A stretch of 63,716 bases of DNA from Paraglaciecola polaris LMG 21857 (GTDB taxonomy: Bacteria > Pseudomonadota > Gammaproteobacteria > Enterobacterales > Alteromonadaceae): assembly GCF_000315055.1 (NCBI RefSeq), contig NZ_BAER01000051.1:1-63716 (forward strand), written 5' to 3'. The number at the start of each line of letters is the position of its first letter. The first letter of the stretch is position 1. Made by a program: the position numbers and the translations under genes. The notes below the pieces were generated by a model that had not been told where the DNA came from, did no database searches, and saw only the letters and a program-made list of their open reading frames with translations. Of this stretch, positions 24,301-32,897 are shown one piece after another.

Positions 24301-24678
24301 GAGGAGTCCTCGTTAATGTAAATCGAGGCTCCAGTCTATGCAGTTGTCCTATGTGGACTCGGTTAGATAGATTGAAGAATTGGATGCCTTGCTAGGGTGC
24401 CACTTGTTGTTACGCACTATTAGTTCAGATATAGCTTTCATTCTGGCAGCCTTACAGGCTTCCCCCAATTCATCTAGTTTATCTAAATCCGCTTTTTCAC
24501 ACTCTGGGTGTTAAAATTCATCACAGTGTAAACTAACCAAGTCCTTTTAATACCCCCAGAGGTCAAGTTGACAAATTTGACACCTTTTAGCGTCATTATT
24601 GTACACTTGCGCCCCATAAAAAATAAGTCTACACTTATGACATGTTTAAGTGTCATCCTTGATAACTAGAGGCGTATT
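24301..24678. other. Divergent promoter region of mosA and dsbC
   Basis: This gap of 378 bp holds the promoters for mosA (rightward) and probably dsbC (leftward). Close to mosA there are several TGACA/TGTCA and ACACTT elements, including the inverted repeat listed separately. Nothing resembling a gene was seen. Confidence 0.6.
24631..24653 (+). promoter_or_regulatory. Inverted repeat, candidate MosA operator
   Basis: ACACTTA (24631-24637) and TAAGTGT (24647-24653) are perfect 7-bp arms with a 9-base spacer, about 25 bp before mosA. AbiEi-type antitoxins bind inverted repeats in their own promoters, so autoregulation is the natural reading. Confidence 0.6.
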
Positions 24679-25215
24679 GTGAAAAAGGCTGAGGCAATTA
24701 AAAAGCTCTTAGAATATGACAAGCGTGGTCGCTGTGTTTTTACTAATTCAGATCTGGCGAAAATCTTTCATCAAGATAATGAACGAGCATTGCGTGCGGG
24801 AATTAAACGTTTGCAAGACGATGGCTTACTCACCCGAATCATTAATGGTGTGTACTTATACAATTTAGCGCAGTCGAAAGGCAGCGATACGTTGGAGCAA
24901 ATTGCTAAAACCATTCGGCGTGGAGAATATAACTACATTAGCCTAGAGTCTGCACTTTCTGATTTTGGAGTTATTTCGCAAATTCCAGTAGATCGCTTAA
25001 CTGTTATGACAACGGGACGTTCCGGTGAATTCAAAACACCTTTGGGTACAATTGAATTTACGCATACGAAACGAGATCCAATGGATATTTTAGAAAATAC
25101 CAGTTTAGTCGGCAGACCGCTTAGGTTAGCAACGAAACAAACTGCATACAGAGACTTAAAACGAGTTGGCCGAAATACACATTTAGTAAGCAAGGATGGG
25201 CTATATGAAAATTGA
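24679..25215 (+). CDS. mosA: MosA, AbiEi-type antitoxin
   Basis: This 178-residue antitoxin of the mosAT maintenance system protects the ICE from loss. It has an N-terminal winged-helix (NSDLAKIFHQDNERALRAGI, then LQDDGLLTRIINGVYLYN) and a C-terminal domain of the AbiEi type. It lies between traA and dsbC on the opposite strand, as in SXT. Its end overlaps the mosT start at 25205, giving coupling. It looks intact although its toxin partner is frameshifted here. Confidence 0.9.
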   Translation: MKKAEAIKKLLEYDKRGRCVFTNSDLAKIFHQDNERALRAGIKRLQDDGLLTRIINGVYLYNLAQSKGSDTLEQIAKTIRRGEYNYISLESALSDFGVISQIPVDRLTVMTTGRSGEFKTPLGTIEFTHTKRDPMDILENTSLVGRPLRLATKQTAYRDLKRVGRNTHLVSKDGLYEN

Positions 25216-26126
25216 TCAAGAAAATTTCGCGCAATTGGTAAATAAAGCAATGCAGGTTGAAAATGTATCTCATATGCGCTCAGTGATAGAGAAAGAGCTC
25301 TTACACTACGATATTTTATTTGCGCTAGAGAAAGGTGGACTTCTAGACAAACTAACTTTTCAAGGTGGCACTTCATTGCGCCTTTGTTATGGCGGCAATC
25401 GTTTCAGCGAAGATCTGGATTTTGCTGGCGGGAAGGATTTCAGCTCAGCGATGCTGGCAGACATGAAACATTGTATAGAAAAGTACATTGGCGAACGATA
25501 CGGGCTTGAAGTGACAGTAAAAGAACCAAAGGATCTAAAGCAAGATCCTAAATATTCTGAATTGAGCATTGATAAGTGGCAAATAGCTGTAGTGACTTCT
25601 CCTGAGAGAAAAGATCTGCCAAAACAAAAAAATCAAAGTAGAAGTGGCAAACATTCCAGCCTATACAAGAGAGCCCCAACCTCTTCAAATAAACTATGAT
25701 TTTTTGCCTGATGGATACAGTGATACGCTAATTTTGACAGAAAGCTTGGATGAAGTCATGGCGGATAAAATCATTTCCTTGCCTGCCACTACAAGGTATG
25801 TCCGCCACCGAGATATATGGGATTTAGCTTGGTTACAGCAACAAGGCGCGACACTCAATATGGACTTAGTTAAAAACAAGGTGTCAGATTATAAACTTGA
25901 GCACTTCAACAAAATGTTGGATAACTTTCTCGACCGACTTCCTGATATTGTATCTAGTGAAGCGCTCATTGCAGAAATGAAACGTTTCTTACCAACAGAT
26001 GTATTTGATAGAACCCTAGCTCAGGATAAGTTTCAAGTTTACCTGCAAAATACTTTGGCGAAACTATTTAAAACTGTGAGTAACGAATTACTAGGCAACG
26101 TTACTAATAATGAGTTTAGAATGTAA
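25205..26126 (+). pseudogene. mosT: MosT, AbiEii-type toxin, frameshifted in a run of seven A
   Basis: mosT encodes a nucleotidyltransferase-fold toxin (AbiEii/AbiGii family). From MKIDQENFAQLV the frame is good through QGGTSLRLCYGGNRFSEDLD, the GS-containing nucleotidyltransferase core. It then meets the run of seven A at 25626-25632 and goes out of frame, ending at 25699. Removing one A restores LPKQKIKVEVANIPAYTREP and an unbroken frame to 26126. As written the C-terminal half, with KIISLPATTRYVRHRDIWD, is lost. A homopolymer sequencing error, a slippage-controlled switch, or real inactivation all fit. Confidence 0.88.
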
Positions 26127-26130
26127 AAAA

Positions 26131-26164
26131 TTGGGTCTAAAAAGCAGTGACTTTGTAGACCCAA
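26131..26164. terminator. Bidirectional terminator between mosT and traA
   Basis: TTGGGTCTA (26131-26139) pairs with TAGACCCAA (26156-26164). It sits between converging genes, with A-rich sequence on the left and T-rich sequence on the right. Confidence 0.75.
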
Positions 26165-26191
26165 ACCTTTTAAAGGTCTCTATTAAGTTTA

Positions 26192-26578
26192 TCAGGTGCC
26201 CAGTAAAACGGCGCTGATTGCTGGAACTGTTGTGCCAATGACTTCTTGAGTGCTGGCAACAACAGGTAAGGTTGCAGACATAACACTTTCAACAACGGTT
26301 GGCGTATTGTAGAGACCCATACCGCCACCAATGCCCAAGGCAAAAGCCATCAAGCTTTGGCGAGCGATACCGCCCACAATACCCACCAGTACCATGGCTC
26401 CCGCTACGATCCGTCCCAAAGTACCTTGGGTCCAGTCTTTTAGGGTATCCCACACATCGGTGAAAGCATCACCACCGGTGCCCGCAAATGAGGGCTCCGA
26501 AATCATTAACGCCATTAAACCAAGCGCACCAATGGTCATTAGGCGCTGAGTTTGAATGGTGCGAACTGCATTTGTCAT
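26192..26578 (-). CDS. traA: TraA pilin precursor
   Basis: This 128-residue precursor of the conjugative pilus subunit has a long leader (cleavage probably at PSFA-GTGGDAF, near residue 33). The mature part of about 95 residues has two hydrophobic helices (GRIVAGAMVLVGIVGGIA and the AATL-like stretch before the C-terminus). It overlaps the end of traV and closes the traL-E-K-B-V-A operon. Confidence 0.9.
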   Translation of the reverse strand: MTNAVRTIQTQRLMTIGALGLMALMISEPSFAGTGGDAFTDVWDTLKDWTQGTLGRIVAGAMVLVGIVGGIARQSLMAFALGIGGGMGLYNTPTVVESVMSATLPVVASTQEVIGTTVPAISAVLLGT

Positions 26579-27147
26579 TCGTTAGTTTCTCCGTAGATAC
26601 TCAAGTTATCGCGCTTACCATCAGCTCCCGCTGAGGCAGAATCGCTTTGAGTCTGAAGTGGACGTAGCACTGGCGAAACCGTTCGAGGTGCTGACACCCC
26701 AATATCCCACCGGCGCGGTTCAATTTCGGTAAACACGTAGCTGGATAAATTCAGATCTCCACGGTCATCCTCCCAAGGCGCAATCCAAATCCGCATTACC
26801 CTTGAAGGAATGCGAATAGGTGCAGATTGCTGCGTCTCAGGTAATGCTGGATGGCTCAGCAGTCCTGTCTCTAAATCAGATTGTGAATACCCAGAGGGAG
26901 AACCAATTCGAGTCGCCACAGCATCAATCGTCTTGGGTGCAGCGCCATTACTGGTCAGCTCATAGACTTCACGAGCGGATAAACAGCGCACACCGTCAGG
27001 CATACCTGGGCATCCATATTCACTACTCCCAAGACCCAATGAACTACAGCCAGACAATAAGGTTGAGCCGACTGCCAATAAAAGTAATCCAGCTTTAGAC
27101 CACTGTTTTGACTGGTGCTTTGGGTTGTTCTGCATTGATGTCGTCAT
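26575..27147 (-). CDS. traV: TraV outer-membrane lipoprotein
   Basis: This is a TraV-family lipoprotein of about 190 residues. A lipobox LLSGC follows the hydrophobic GLLLLAVGSTLLSG, and the family signature CPGMPDGVRCLSAREVYELT is intact. I chose the start MTTSMQNN at 27147 with AGAGGAG upstream; an in-frame extension to 27225 overlaps traB and lacks a ribosome binding site. It forms the outer-membrane ring of the secretion channel with TraK and TraB. Confidence 0.9.
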   Translation of the reverse strand: MTTSMQNNPKHQSKQWSKAGLLLLAVGSTLLSGCSSLGLGSSEYGCPGMPDGVRCLSAREVYELTSNGAAPKTIDAVATRIGSPSGYSQSDLETGLLSHPALPETQQSAPIRIPSRVMRIWIAPWEDDRGDLNLSSYVFTEIEPRRWDIGVSAPRTVSPVLRPLQTQSDSASAGADGKRDNLSIYGETNE

Positions 27148-27221
27148 GGTTAACTCTCCTCTGGATACACATCTTATTGTCTGAAACGGACTTCGATCGG
27201 TTAGCAACATGCAGGATTTTT

Positions 27222-28511
27222 TCATCTTCTTGCACCTCCCCCTTGCGAAGTGGCCAACGACAACGAGGCACCACGAGTGACGATTACTTCAATTTTCCTT
27301 GCAGCGTCTATCTCTATGACTGGGAACATATTTTCAGCCATGTCCAAATAGAACTTGGCCACTCGATCCAATGCTTTACCTGTGCCTTTAATCGCAGCGC
27401 CTTGTAATGCTTCTTGGCTCATGACTTGCTGGTACAGCTGAGTATCACCGGCATTACCCGTCTGAATCGTCGGAACAGGATTTACATCAAATGCGCCAGC
27501 CAAGCCCTGAAGGAATCCGGCCATCATCGATTTGGCCACCAGCTGGCCTTGTTTCGACACCAATCGGCCACGAATACCGGCTTTGCCGTCTTCACCCACG
27601 GCATAAGAATCCAGTCGTGTTTCAATGACGCCACCATCTTCTCTCACACATGAAATGGTCTCGCCTCGCAAATAAGCACGCTCAGAGCTCAAATCACCGT
27701 AACCTGCGGCGATCAAGAAACACTCTTTGATATCCGCTCTAAATCGGTTGGGTAAAATGGCTTCCTTTTGAATCCTCAGCAATGCAGGAAAAGGCTCGCG
27801 TCTTGCGGACTCGTGAGTAGGAGCATCCAAACCTGTGATCAAAGTACCTGAGATGATGCTGCCCGCCGGTAGATACAAAGGCGGCGCTTCTTGCACAACA
27901 ACCTCTGGTTCAGCAACCACTTCAGGCTCAATCATACGAATCGTGATTGGCGGCAATGGAACATCTCGTGCTCGTGTACCGTGGCCATTGGCTGGCTGCT
28001 GATAGAGCGGATCAGGCAGCGGCGCATTGGCAAAATAGTCGTCTGGGTTAGACGGCAGAGGCTTTTCGTCTTTGGGTAATTCCATGGCAGATAAAGGCAC
28101 TTCAAAACGGCTATTTGTGCCTTCAACTGCTGCATCACCTCCTGCGCGAACATCATCAAGTTCCGCTCTAAGGCGGGCCAGCTCCGCATTGACCTCACTT
28201 GGTATAGAAGGCGAACCTGGGCTTAGCCGTCCTGAATCGACGTCACGACGCAAGCGCTCAACTTCACGACGTAACTGTTCATTGCGCTCACTAAGTAGTT
28301 TTACGTTCGCAGCCAAACTATCGACCCCAACATCACGAGTATTGGTATCCGTAAGAATGTGCCGGATTGTTTCCTGCCGGTTCCGACTACTTGAGCCATC
28401 GTCAGGATTAGGTGAAAACACCATCACCATAAGGATGAGACCACCAGCAATACCAGCAACCGATAGACCCCGCTTCATGTTCGGGCTCATTTGTTCCCAT
28501 TGTGCTTTCAT
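27222..28511 (-). CDS. traB: TraB, VirB10-like channel scaffold
   Basis: This 429-residue protein spans the envelope. It has an N-terminal transmembrane helix (GLSVAGIAGGLILMVMVF), a coiled coil (LLSERNEQLRREVERLRRDV), a proline-rich linker and a C-terminal VirB10-type domain (YLPAGSIISGTLITGLDAPT). It joins the inner-membrane ATPases to the TraK/TraV outer ring. It starts 2 bases after traK and is followed by traV. Confidence 0.94.
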   Translation of the reverse strand: MKAQWEQMSPNMKRGLSVAGIAGGLILMVMVFSPNPDDGSSSRNRQETIRHILTDTNTRDVGVDSLAANVKLLSERNEQLRREVERLRRDVDSGRLSPGSPSIPSEVNAELARLRAELDDVRAGGDAAVEGTNSRFEVPLSAMELPKDEKPLPSNPDDYFANAPLPDPLYQQPANGHGTRARDVPLPPITIRMIEPEVVAEPEVVVQEAPPLYLPAGSIISGTLITGLDAPTHESARREPFPALLRIQKEAILPNRFRADIKECFLIAAGYGDLSSERAYLRGETISCVREDGGVIETRLDSYAVGEDGKAGIRGRLVSKQGQLVAKSMMAGFLQGLAGAFDVNPVPTIQTGNAGDTQLYQQVMSQEALQGAAIKGTGKALDRVAKFYLDMAENMFPVIEIDAARKIEVIVTRGASLSLATSQGGGARR

Positions 28512-28513
28512 CG

Positions 28514-29413
28514 TTACTTACCTCCCACAAGAAGCGAAGGTCGCTGACTTTCCACTGGTTCTTCACGATGATTGCGAACAACCACATACAACTCAGTCTT
28601 TTCACCCGGCAACAAGATATTGCGAGGCCAGTAGGCGCTTGCCACTATATCTGGTGCATGACAGGCTATTTCACTGGCTTCTATCGGCTCATCGGCAAAG
28701 CTTTCAACCAGTCCTACAAAGACGGTGAAATAATGGCCTGTCACAATTTGCCCCTGCTTAAAACCAAACTTTAAGCCCGGCTGAAAACATTTCGGGCTTG
28801 TGTCAGTTTGGCCAGCTAAACGGATGTCATAGCCTTGTGGTAACTCATTTAGTGCAAGGCGTCTGAGTAAATCACGTAAGCTATCGACGTATGGCTGAGC
28901 CGTTTCCCAAGTGGCGGCTTTTCGGTTCACGACGCCCTTAATGGGCCACTGCTGACCATCAATCGCTAAGGTGATTTCACGCGGTGGAATACGACGAGGT
29001 ACTAAGGTGACTGATAATGCGGGCGCTTCCTGACCAGGCGGAGTGATGTAAAGTGAAACCGGTGATTCTTTGTCCGTGGCCACATATACAACATTCCCCT
29101 TAATTTGCGTCTGAGCATCACTGGTTGTTCTCACCTGAGGCGATTCAAACGGCGTCACAATCCGATTCAGATGCCCAAGTGCGACAGGGATCAGTTCATT
29201 AACCCCCGGTGTCATCAGTAACGTTGTTGGCGCATCCGCTGCAACCGTATTGCTTTGAACCGGTGGATTTGCAGTAGCAGACTGCTTCATCACACTGGCT
29301 GGTACAATCGGCAATTCCACGTCTGCATACGACGCTTGAGATAACAGGACGCCACTCAAGCTCATTGCGATTAAGCTTGGTGTCATCCATCGACTAATTT
29401 TGGTTCGCATCAT
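28514..29413 (-). CDS. traK: TraK, secretin-like channel protein
   Basis: This VirB9/TraK-family periplasmic protein of 299 residues has a signal peptide (LIAMSLSGVLLSQASYADVE). The mid-protein segment reads ITLAIDGQQWPIKGVVNRKA. It interacts with TraB and TraV. The start overlaps the end of traE by about 20 bases. Confidence 0.92.
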   Translation of the reverse strand: MMRTKISRWMTPSLIAMSLSGVLLSQASYADVELPIVPASVMKQSATANPPVQSNTVAADAPTTLLMTPGVNELIPVALGHLNRIVTPFESPQVRTTSDAQTQIKGNVVYVATDKESPVSLYITPPGQEAPALSVTLVPRRIPPREITLAIDGQQWPIKGVVNRKAATWETAQPYVDSLRDLLRRLALNELPQGYDIRLAGQTDTSPKCFQPGLKFGFKQGQIVTGHYFTVFVGLVESFADEPIEASEIACHAPDIVASAYWPRNILLPGEKTELYVVVRNHREEPVESQRPSLLVGGK

Positions 29414-30020
29414 TCACCCTCCGGTTTTGCTCTTGGGTCAACTTTTCACGAACTCGCTTCGTTCTAGCTTGCCCCTCATACGTATCCATCCAACTGAGCT
29501 TTGGACGGTATTGCTCAATATCGATATCAAACTCATAGGTGCGAGTTTGGCGCTGTTCATCTCCAGATGGTCCAGAGACCAAGGAATAACCGGTCACAAA
29601 GACATGGCCGGTTTCATACTCATACTCCACTTGTCTGGGTTGGAATTTGAGCGTGACTCGGTCTTCCCGGATTTGTCTTGCCTGAATCTCCAGTGCATCG
29701 ACCACTTGCTGGTACACCGCTGGAGAAAGTAGCGGCTCAATAGCAACCCGGATAAAAGACACATTACCCGGCGTCACGTTGCCCATAAGCTCAGCCAGGT
29801 AGAGTCCCCAGGATTCAAGGTAAGGTTGAGTGGCTTGGTTTCGTGACACTTCAGCCGTTTCAGACAAGGTTGGCGGTTGAATGGCTACCACGGTATTGCG
29901 AGAAAATGCTGCTACCGCAAGCAGCAAATTAGATAGCACCAGTACTGCAATCAGAAACCGTTGCCATCGGTTCTCTAATTGCGTGCCTTGCCATGATTTT
30001 AAAAACACGTCGAACTTCAC
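29394..30020 (-). CDS. traE: TraE, VirB5/VirB8-like pilus assembly protein
   Basis: The 208-residue inner-membrane protein has a single N-terminal transmembrane helix (FLIAVLVLSNLLLAVAAF) and a periplasmic domain (YLESWGLYLAELMGNVTPGN) typical of TraE. It belongs to the core of the pilus-assembly operon, overlapping traL by 4 bases at its start. Confidence 0.92.
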   Translation of the reverse strand: MKFDVFLKSWQGTQLENRWQRFLIAVLVLSNLLLAVAAFSRNTVVAIQPPTLSETAEVSRNQATQPYLESWGLYLAELMGNVTPGNVSFIRVAIEPLLSPAVYQQVVDALEIQARQIREDRVTLKFQPRQVEYEYETGHVFVTGYSLVSGPSGDEQRQTRTYEFDIDIEQYRPKLSWMDTYEGQARTKRVREKLTQEQNRRVNDANQN

Positions 30021-30304
30021 GGCAGATAGCTCCTGATAAATGGGTTAGGGATCGTCTTGGCTTTGGTTGGCAACAGTCCGGCCCAGTAGATGGCGTGAAG
30101 AATAAAACCATCTGGGCGACCATCACGAAAGCGCCGATAGAGTTTGGTTGTCACCAACCCCAACAGGCATAAAACCAAGGCATTACCGGTAAAAATGCCG
30201 ATCACTAGCCCCAACAGAATGGGAGCCATCTCATCGGCACTCCAAAGCAGGAAGTGCGGCGGGTCATCGATATAGGACGGAATACTCACAGGTTCCATAG
30301 TCAC
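30017..30304 (-). CDS. traL: TraL pilus assembly protein
   Basis: This 95-residue membrane protein has two hydrophobic stretches (MAPILLGLVIGIFTGNALVL and the AIYWAGLLP segment). It has the TraL layout beginning IPSYIDDPPHFLLWSADE. First gene of the traLEKBVA operon, so the promoter should lie in the gap to the right (30305-30523). Confidence 0.92.
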   Translation of the reverse strand: MTMEPVSIPSYIDDPPHFLLWSADEMAPILLGLVIGIFTGNALVLCLLGLVTTKLYRRFRDGRPDGFILHAIYWAGLLPTKAKTIPNPFIRSYLP

Positions 30305-30451
30305 TCCTCGTTGTTTGAATTGAGAAGTGAAGAATGCCTTGAGATTGACAGGTTCAGTGGTCAGCTAGATGCCGAATTCTTGAAGGTTTTGAGGTGGCTT
30401 TGTGATTCTGCTCTTACAATCATATTGATATCGTAAGCTTAAGGGTTACTA

Positions 30452-30526
30452 TTAGTTCTTGGTAATTGGCGCATTACATTCAGATCTAACCGACGTGAAG
30501 CAGAACTACGAGGATTATCACTCATG
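30452..30526 (+). pseudogene. higB: HigB toxin remnant
   Basis: Just upstream of higA, one frame reads [11 protein letters not shown] and the next reads [11 protein letters not shown] followed by TGA. GNWRITF and a final DYH are hallmarks of HigB C-termini, here in two frames and without any N-terminal part. The TGA overlaps the higA ATG as ATGA, exactly as in working higBA operons. The toxin is therefore decayed and the antitoxin left behind. Confidence 0.7.
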
Positions 30527-30820
30527 ACAATGCATAACCCTGCTCACCCTGGTGAGATATTAAAAGAGATGGTCATCGAGCCGTTGGAGTTGACGATTAC
30601 CGATGTTGCAGAACACTTGAATGTAAGCCGTAAAACTCTATCCAAGGTATTGAACGGACTAGGTGCAATCACTCCGGAAATGGCTGTACGCTTGGAGCTG
30701 GCTTTTGCTAAGCCCTCTGCTGAGCACTGGTTACGCCTGCAAAGCGCTTATGACTTGTCAGTACTCAAAAATCAAAAGGCCTCGTTACACGTCCAGCCTT
30801 ATGAACTAGCATTGGGATAA
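30524..30820 (+). CDS. higA: HigA-type antitoxin, XRE family
   Basis: This 98-residue protein is a HigA/VapI-type antitoxin starting [20 protein letters not shown]. The helix-turn-helix is clear ([23 protein letters not shown]). A GAGGA ribosome binding site precedes the ATG. Its usual partner HigB is only a remnant upstream, so it is an orphan that may still repress its own promoter or another gene in the hotspot between traL and traJ. Confidence 0.9.
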   Translation: MTMHNPAHPGEILKEMVIEPLELTITDVAEHLNVSRKTLSKVLNGLGAITPEMAVRLELAFAKPSAEHWLRLQSAYDLSVLKNQKASLHVQPYELALG

Positions 30821-30825
30821 AATTT

Positions 30826-30966
30826 ATGTCTCTAAAAACATTGAAAGGAAAGGCACTTAAAAATCAAAGTGTTGCACGTGAATATCATAAACTAAGTCGA
30901 GAATTTGCACACATCGAACGGAAAATCACACGCAAAAATGCTCGAACACACACCTTAAGCAGCTAG
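30826..30966 (+). CDS. 46-residue basic peptide after higA
   Basis: The peptide MSLKTLKGKALKNQSVAREY continues to THTLSS (46 residues, net strongly positive, about a quarter Lys/Arg). It starts 5 bases after higA, so it is co-transcribed. No domain is recognised. Its size and charge would suit an RNA- or DNA-binding accessory or a small toxin. It could also be a fortuitous frame, but the close spacing favours a gene. Confidence 0.45.
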   Translation: MSLKTLKGKALKNQSVAREYHKLSREFAHIERKITRKNARTHTLSS

Positions 30967-31016
30967 TTTAAAATTGTCTCTGGTTCTATCGGAGCACACC
31001 ATCAATGTGCGTTTTT

Positions 31017-32123
31017 TTAACTCAAGTGCGCCAGCTTATACCGAGTACTCCTGCCCCCAGCATCACTTTTTACCAAGCAACCAAGCTCGACCAAAGCCGC
31101 TAAATGACGAGACGCGGTTGGCTTACTCACTTTCGCCACTTTATGATATTGCGACGTATTAATGCCTTGGTCAAAATCCCCATCAAGCATTCGATTGAGC
31201 ACTTTTACTTGTTCCGAGGACAGTCGCGTTTGATCGACATTTCGCCAGAAGTTTGTTTTAAAAACCGTTTGGTCGATTTCTTCGAGCACATTGGTGAATG
31301 TTTCACCTAAGGTGTTTAAAAACCACATAAGCCAAGCAGTAATATCAAGTTCACCTTTCTGGGATTGCTCTAATATTTCGTAGTAGCTTTTACGGTTGGC
31401 TAAAATCGCCACTGACATTGCATAGAAACGGACTGATTGACGCTCAGCCTGGGCCAGTGCTAAATCAGTAAGTAAGCGGGTGATCCTGCCATTGCCGTCA
31501 TCCAAAGGATGGAGCGTCACGAACCAAAAGTGAGTTATCGCAGCTCTAAGCAATGGGTCTAGAGCGGGGTCCTCACGAGAGTCATTAAACCAGCGGATAA
31601 ACACGTCCAGTTCGGACTCAAGCACATCTCGGCTTGGCGCTTCAAAATGCACTGTGGGTTTATCAATCCTACCCGATACTACCTGCATAGGCTCATCCCC
31701 ACGTAACCGCCCCCCTATAACAGGGTTGAATAAGGTGTAACCCTCAGGAAACAGCCGTTGATGCCATTGCAATATTCTCTCAAGTGAGAGCGGCGAGTCT
31801 AAATTCTCCACCGCATCTAACATTATTTCTGCTAGGCCATCTGTGCGTTCAGTGGTTGGAAATGGTTTGTCTTCAGAAAGACCAAGCTTATTAGCCAAGG
31901 ACGAACGAACAGAAAAAGCATTGAGCTTCTCACCTTCTATGGCACTCGAATGAATAATGTTCGCCAATAGCGTGTCTAACATACTTTGCCTTTGGTCTTT
32001 AGGTTGGCTCGACATCTTGCCCAACAACATTCCTTGGTGAAAGCGAATGTCGCGTAACTTGGGTTCAATGACTTTTTCATCCCAGATAAAGTTCGGCCAG
32101 TCAGCTTGTTGCCAGATCCACAT
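31017..32123 (-). CDS. Fic-family AMPylase with winged-helix domain
   Basis: This 368-residue protein is a full-length Fic protein. The inhibitory motif SSAIEGE (59-65) is at the N-terminus, so it is auto-inhibited (class II). The active-site motif HPLDDGNGRITR lies near residues 205-216, with the catalytic His intact. A C-terminal winged helix follows (VSKPTASRHLAALVELGCLV). Fic proteins transfer AMP to target hydroxyls. It lies in the traL-traJ hotspot and may serve maintenance or defence. Convergent with the higA operon. Confidence 0.93.
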   Translation of the reverse strand: MWIWQQADWPNFIWDEKVIEPKLRDIRFHQGMLLGKMSSQPKDQRQSMLDTLLANIIHSSAIEGEKLNAFSVRSSLANKLGLSEDKPFPTTERTDGLAEIMLDAVENLDSPLSLERILQWHQRLFPEGYTLFNPVIGGRLRGDEPMQVVSGRIDKPTVHFEAPSRDVLESELDVFIRWFNDSREDPALDPLLRAAITHFWFVTLHPLDDGNGRITRLLTDLALAQAERQSVRFYAMSVAILANRKSYYEILEQSQKGELDITAWLMWFLNTLGETFTNVLEEIDQTVFKTNFWRNVDQTRLSSEQVKVLNRMLDGDFDQGINTSQYHKVAKVSKPTASRHLAALVELGCLVKSDAGGRSTRYKLAHLS

Positions 32124-32205
32124 CTTGTCGCCTTTTTGATTTAAATAACAGTCTTTTCAAATCATAACATGATTGGAATAAAACTCACAATCGAATCAAT
32201 TCATG

Positions 32206-32230
32206 ATATGAATAAGTCAGATATTCATAT
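32206..32230. promoter_or_regulatory. Inverted repeat upstream of fic
   Basis: ATATGAAT (32206-32213) and ATTCATAT (32223-32230) are perfect 8-bp arms separated by 9 bases, about 85 bp before the fic start. AATCAT/ATGATT (32160-32174) is a second, shorter repeat nearer the gene. Both are candidates for binding by the winged-helix domain of the Fic protein. Confidence 0.5.
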
Positions 32231-32261
32231 CACCCTGTCTTGGTGGCCATTAACCGAGGCC

Positions 32262-32897
32262 TCAAATCTTCTTCTGCAAGTGACTTAACGCCAACCCCGC
32301 CATCAATGCTAAACCGATGATCAGCGACGGTAACACCACCGGTGGAATAGCCAGCGGGGCGAACAATCCCATAAACAGCAAAATGACACCTGAGCCCAGG
32401 ATAATCATGCTGTAGCGGTGAATGATAGGGCTCGAAAAATCAAAGGTTGTCTTCTTAATCTTCCAAGTCATTAAGCCGTCCCACAGCGCCGGTAACATGA
32501 GAATAAGCGCAAAGGGCAACCAGACCATCAGCAACGCAAATCGCGTGAACACTTGGTACAACACATCAAAAAATGACTGAATACGGTCTTCTACCCAGAC
32601 AAACCAAAAGCCTCCCATGTTCTCCATCCCTTTAGAGCGTAGTCGCTGTTCTTCAGTGGGGATTAGAAAATCTCGCACAGATTGCTCCATCTGCGTATCC
32701 ACAATCCATGATTGATACCAACCATGACTAGTTTGACCAATCCAATAGCTTGTTTGTGCGCCCAATTGATTTTGGATCATCTGCTTCTCTTTACTAATGA
32801 CCCGGCCAGTCCAATCACCGGGCACTAACACGCCAATGGCAATAATCTCCAGCATCAGTGCCAGACACAGCAGCCAAACCGACTTATGCTTGCTCAT
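32262..32897 (-). CDS. DUF4400-like membrane protein of the conjugation module
   Basis: The 211-residue protein has four predicted transmembrane helices (MSKHKSVWLLCLALMLEIIA, FALLMVWLPFALILMLPALW, MIILGSGVILLFMGLFAPLA, PSLIIGLALMAGLAL). It resembles the DUF4400 proteins of ICE transfer modules. The start overlaps the end of traJ by 14 bases. It may act with the coupling protein TraD; exact role unknown. Confidence 0.75.
   Translation of the reverse strand: MSKHKSVWLLCLALMLEIIAIGVLVPGDWTGRVISKEKQMIQNQLGAQTSYWIGQTSHGWYQSWIVDTQMEQSVRDFLIPTEEQRLRSKGMENMGGFWFVWVEDRIQSFFDVLYQVFTRFALLMVWLPFALILMLPALWDGLMTWKIKKTTFDFSSPIIHRYSMIILGSGVILLFMGLFAPLAIPPVVLPSLIIGLALMAGLALSHLQKKI

Noticed and set aside
30254-30436. 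60-codon rightward frame between traL and higA
   Set aside because: It overlaps the traL start on the other strand, has no ribosome binding site and no similarity to HigB; the HigB remnant lies further right and in other frames.
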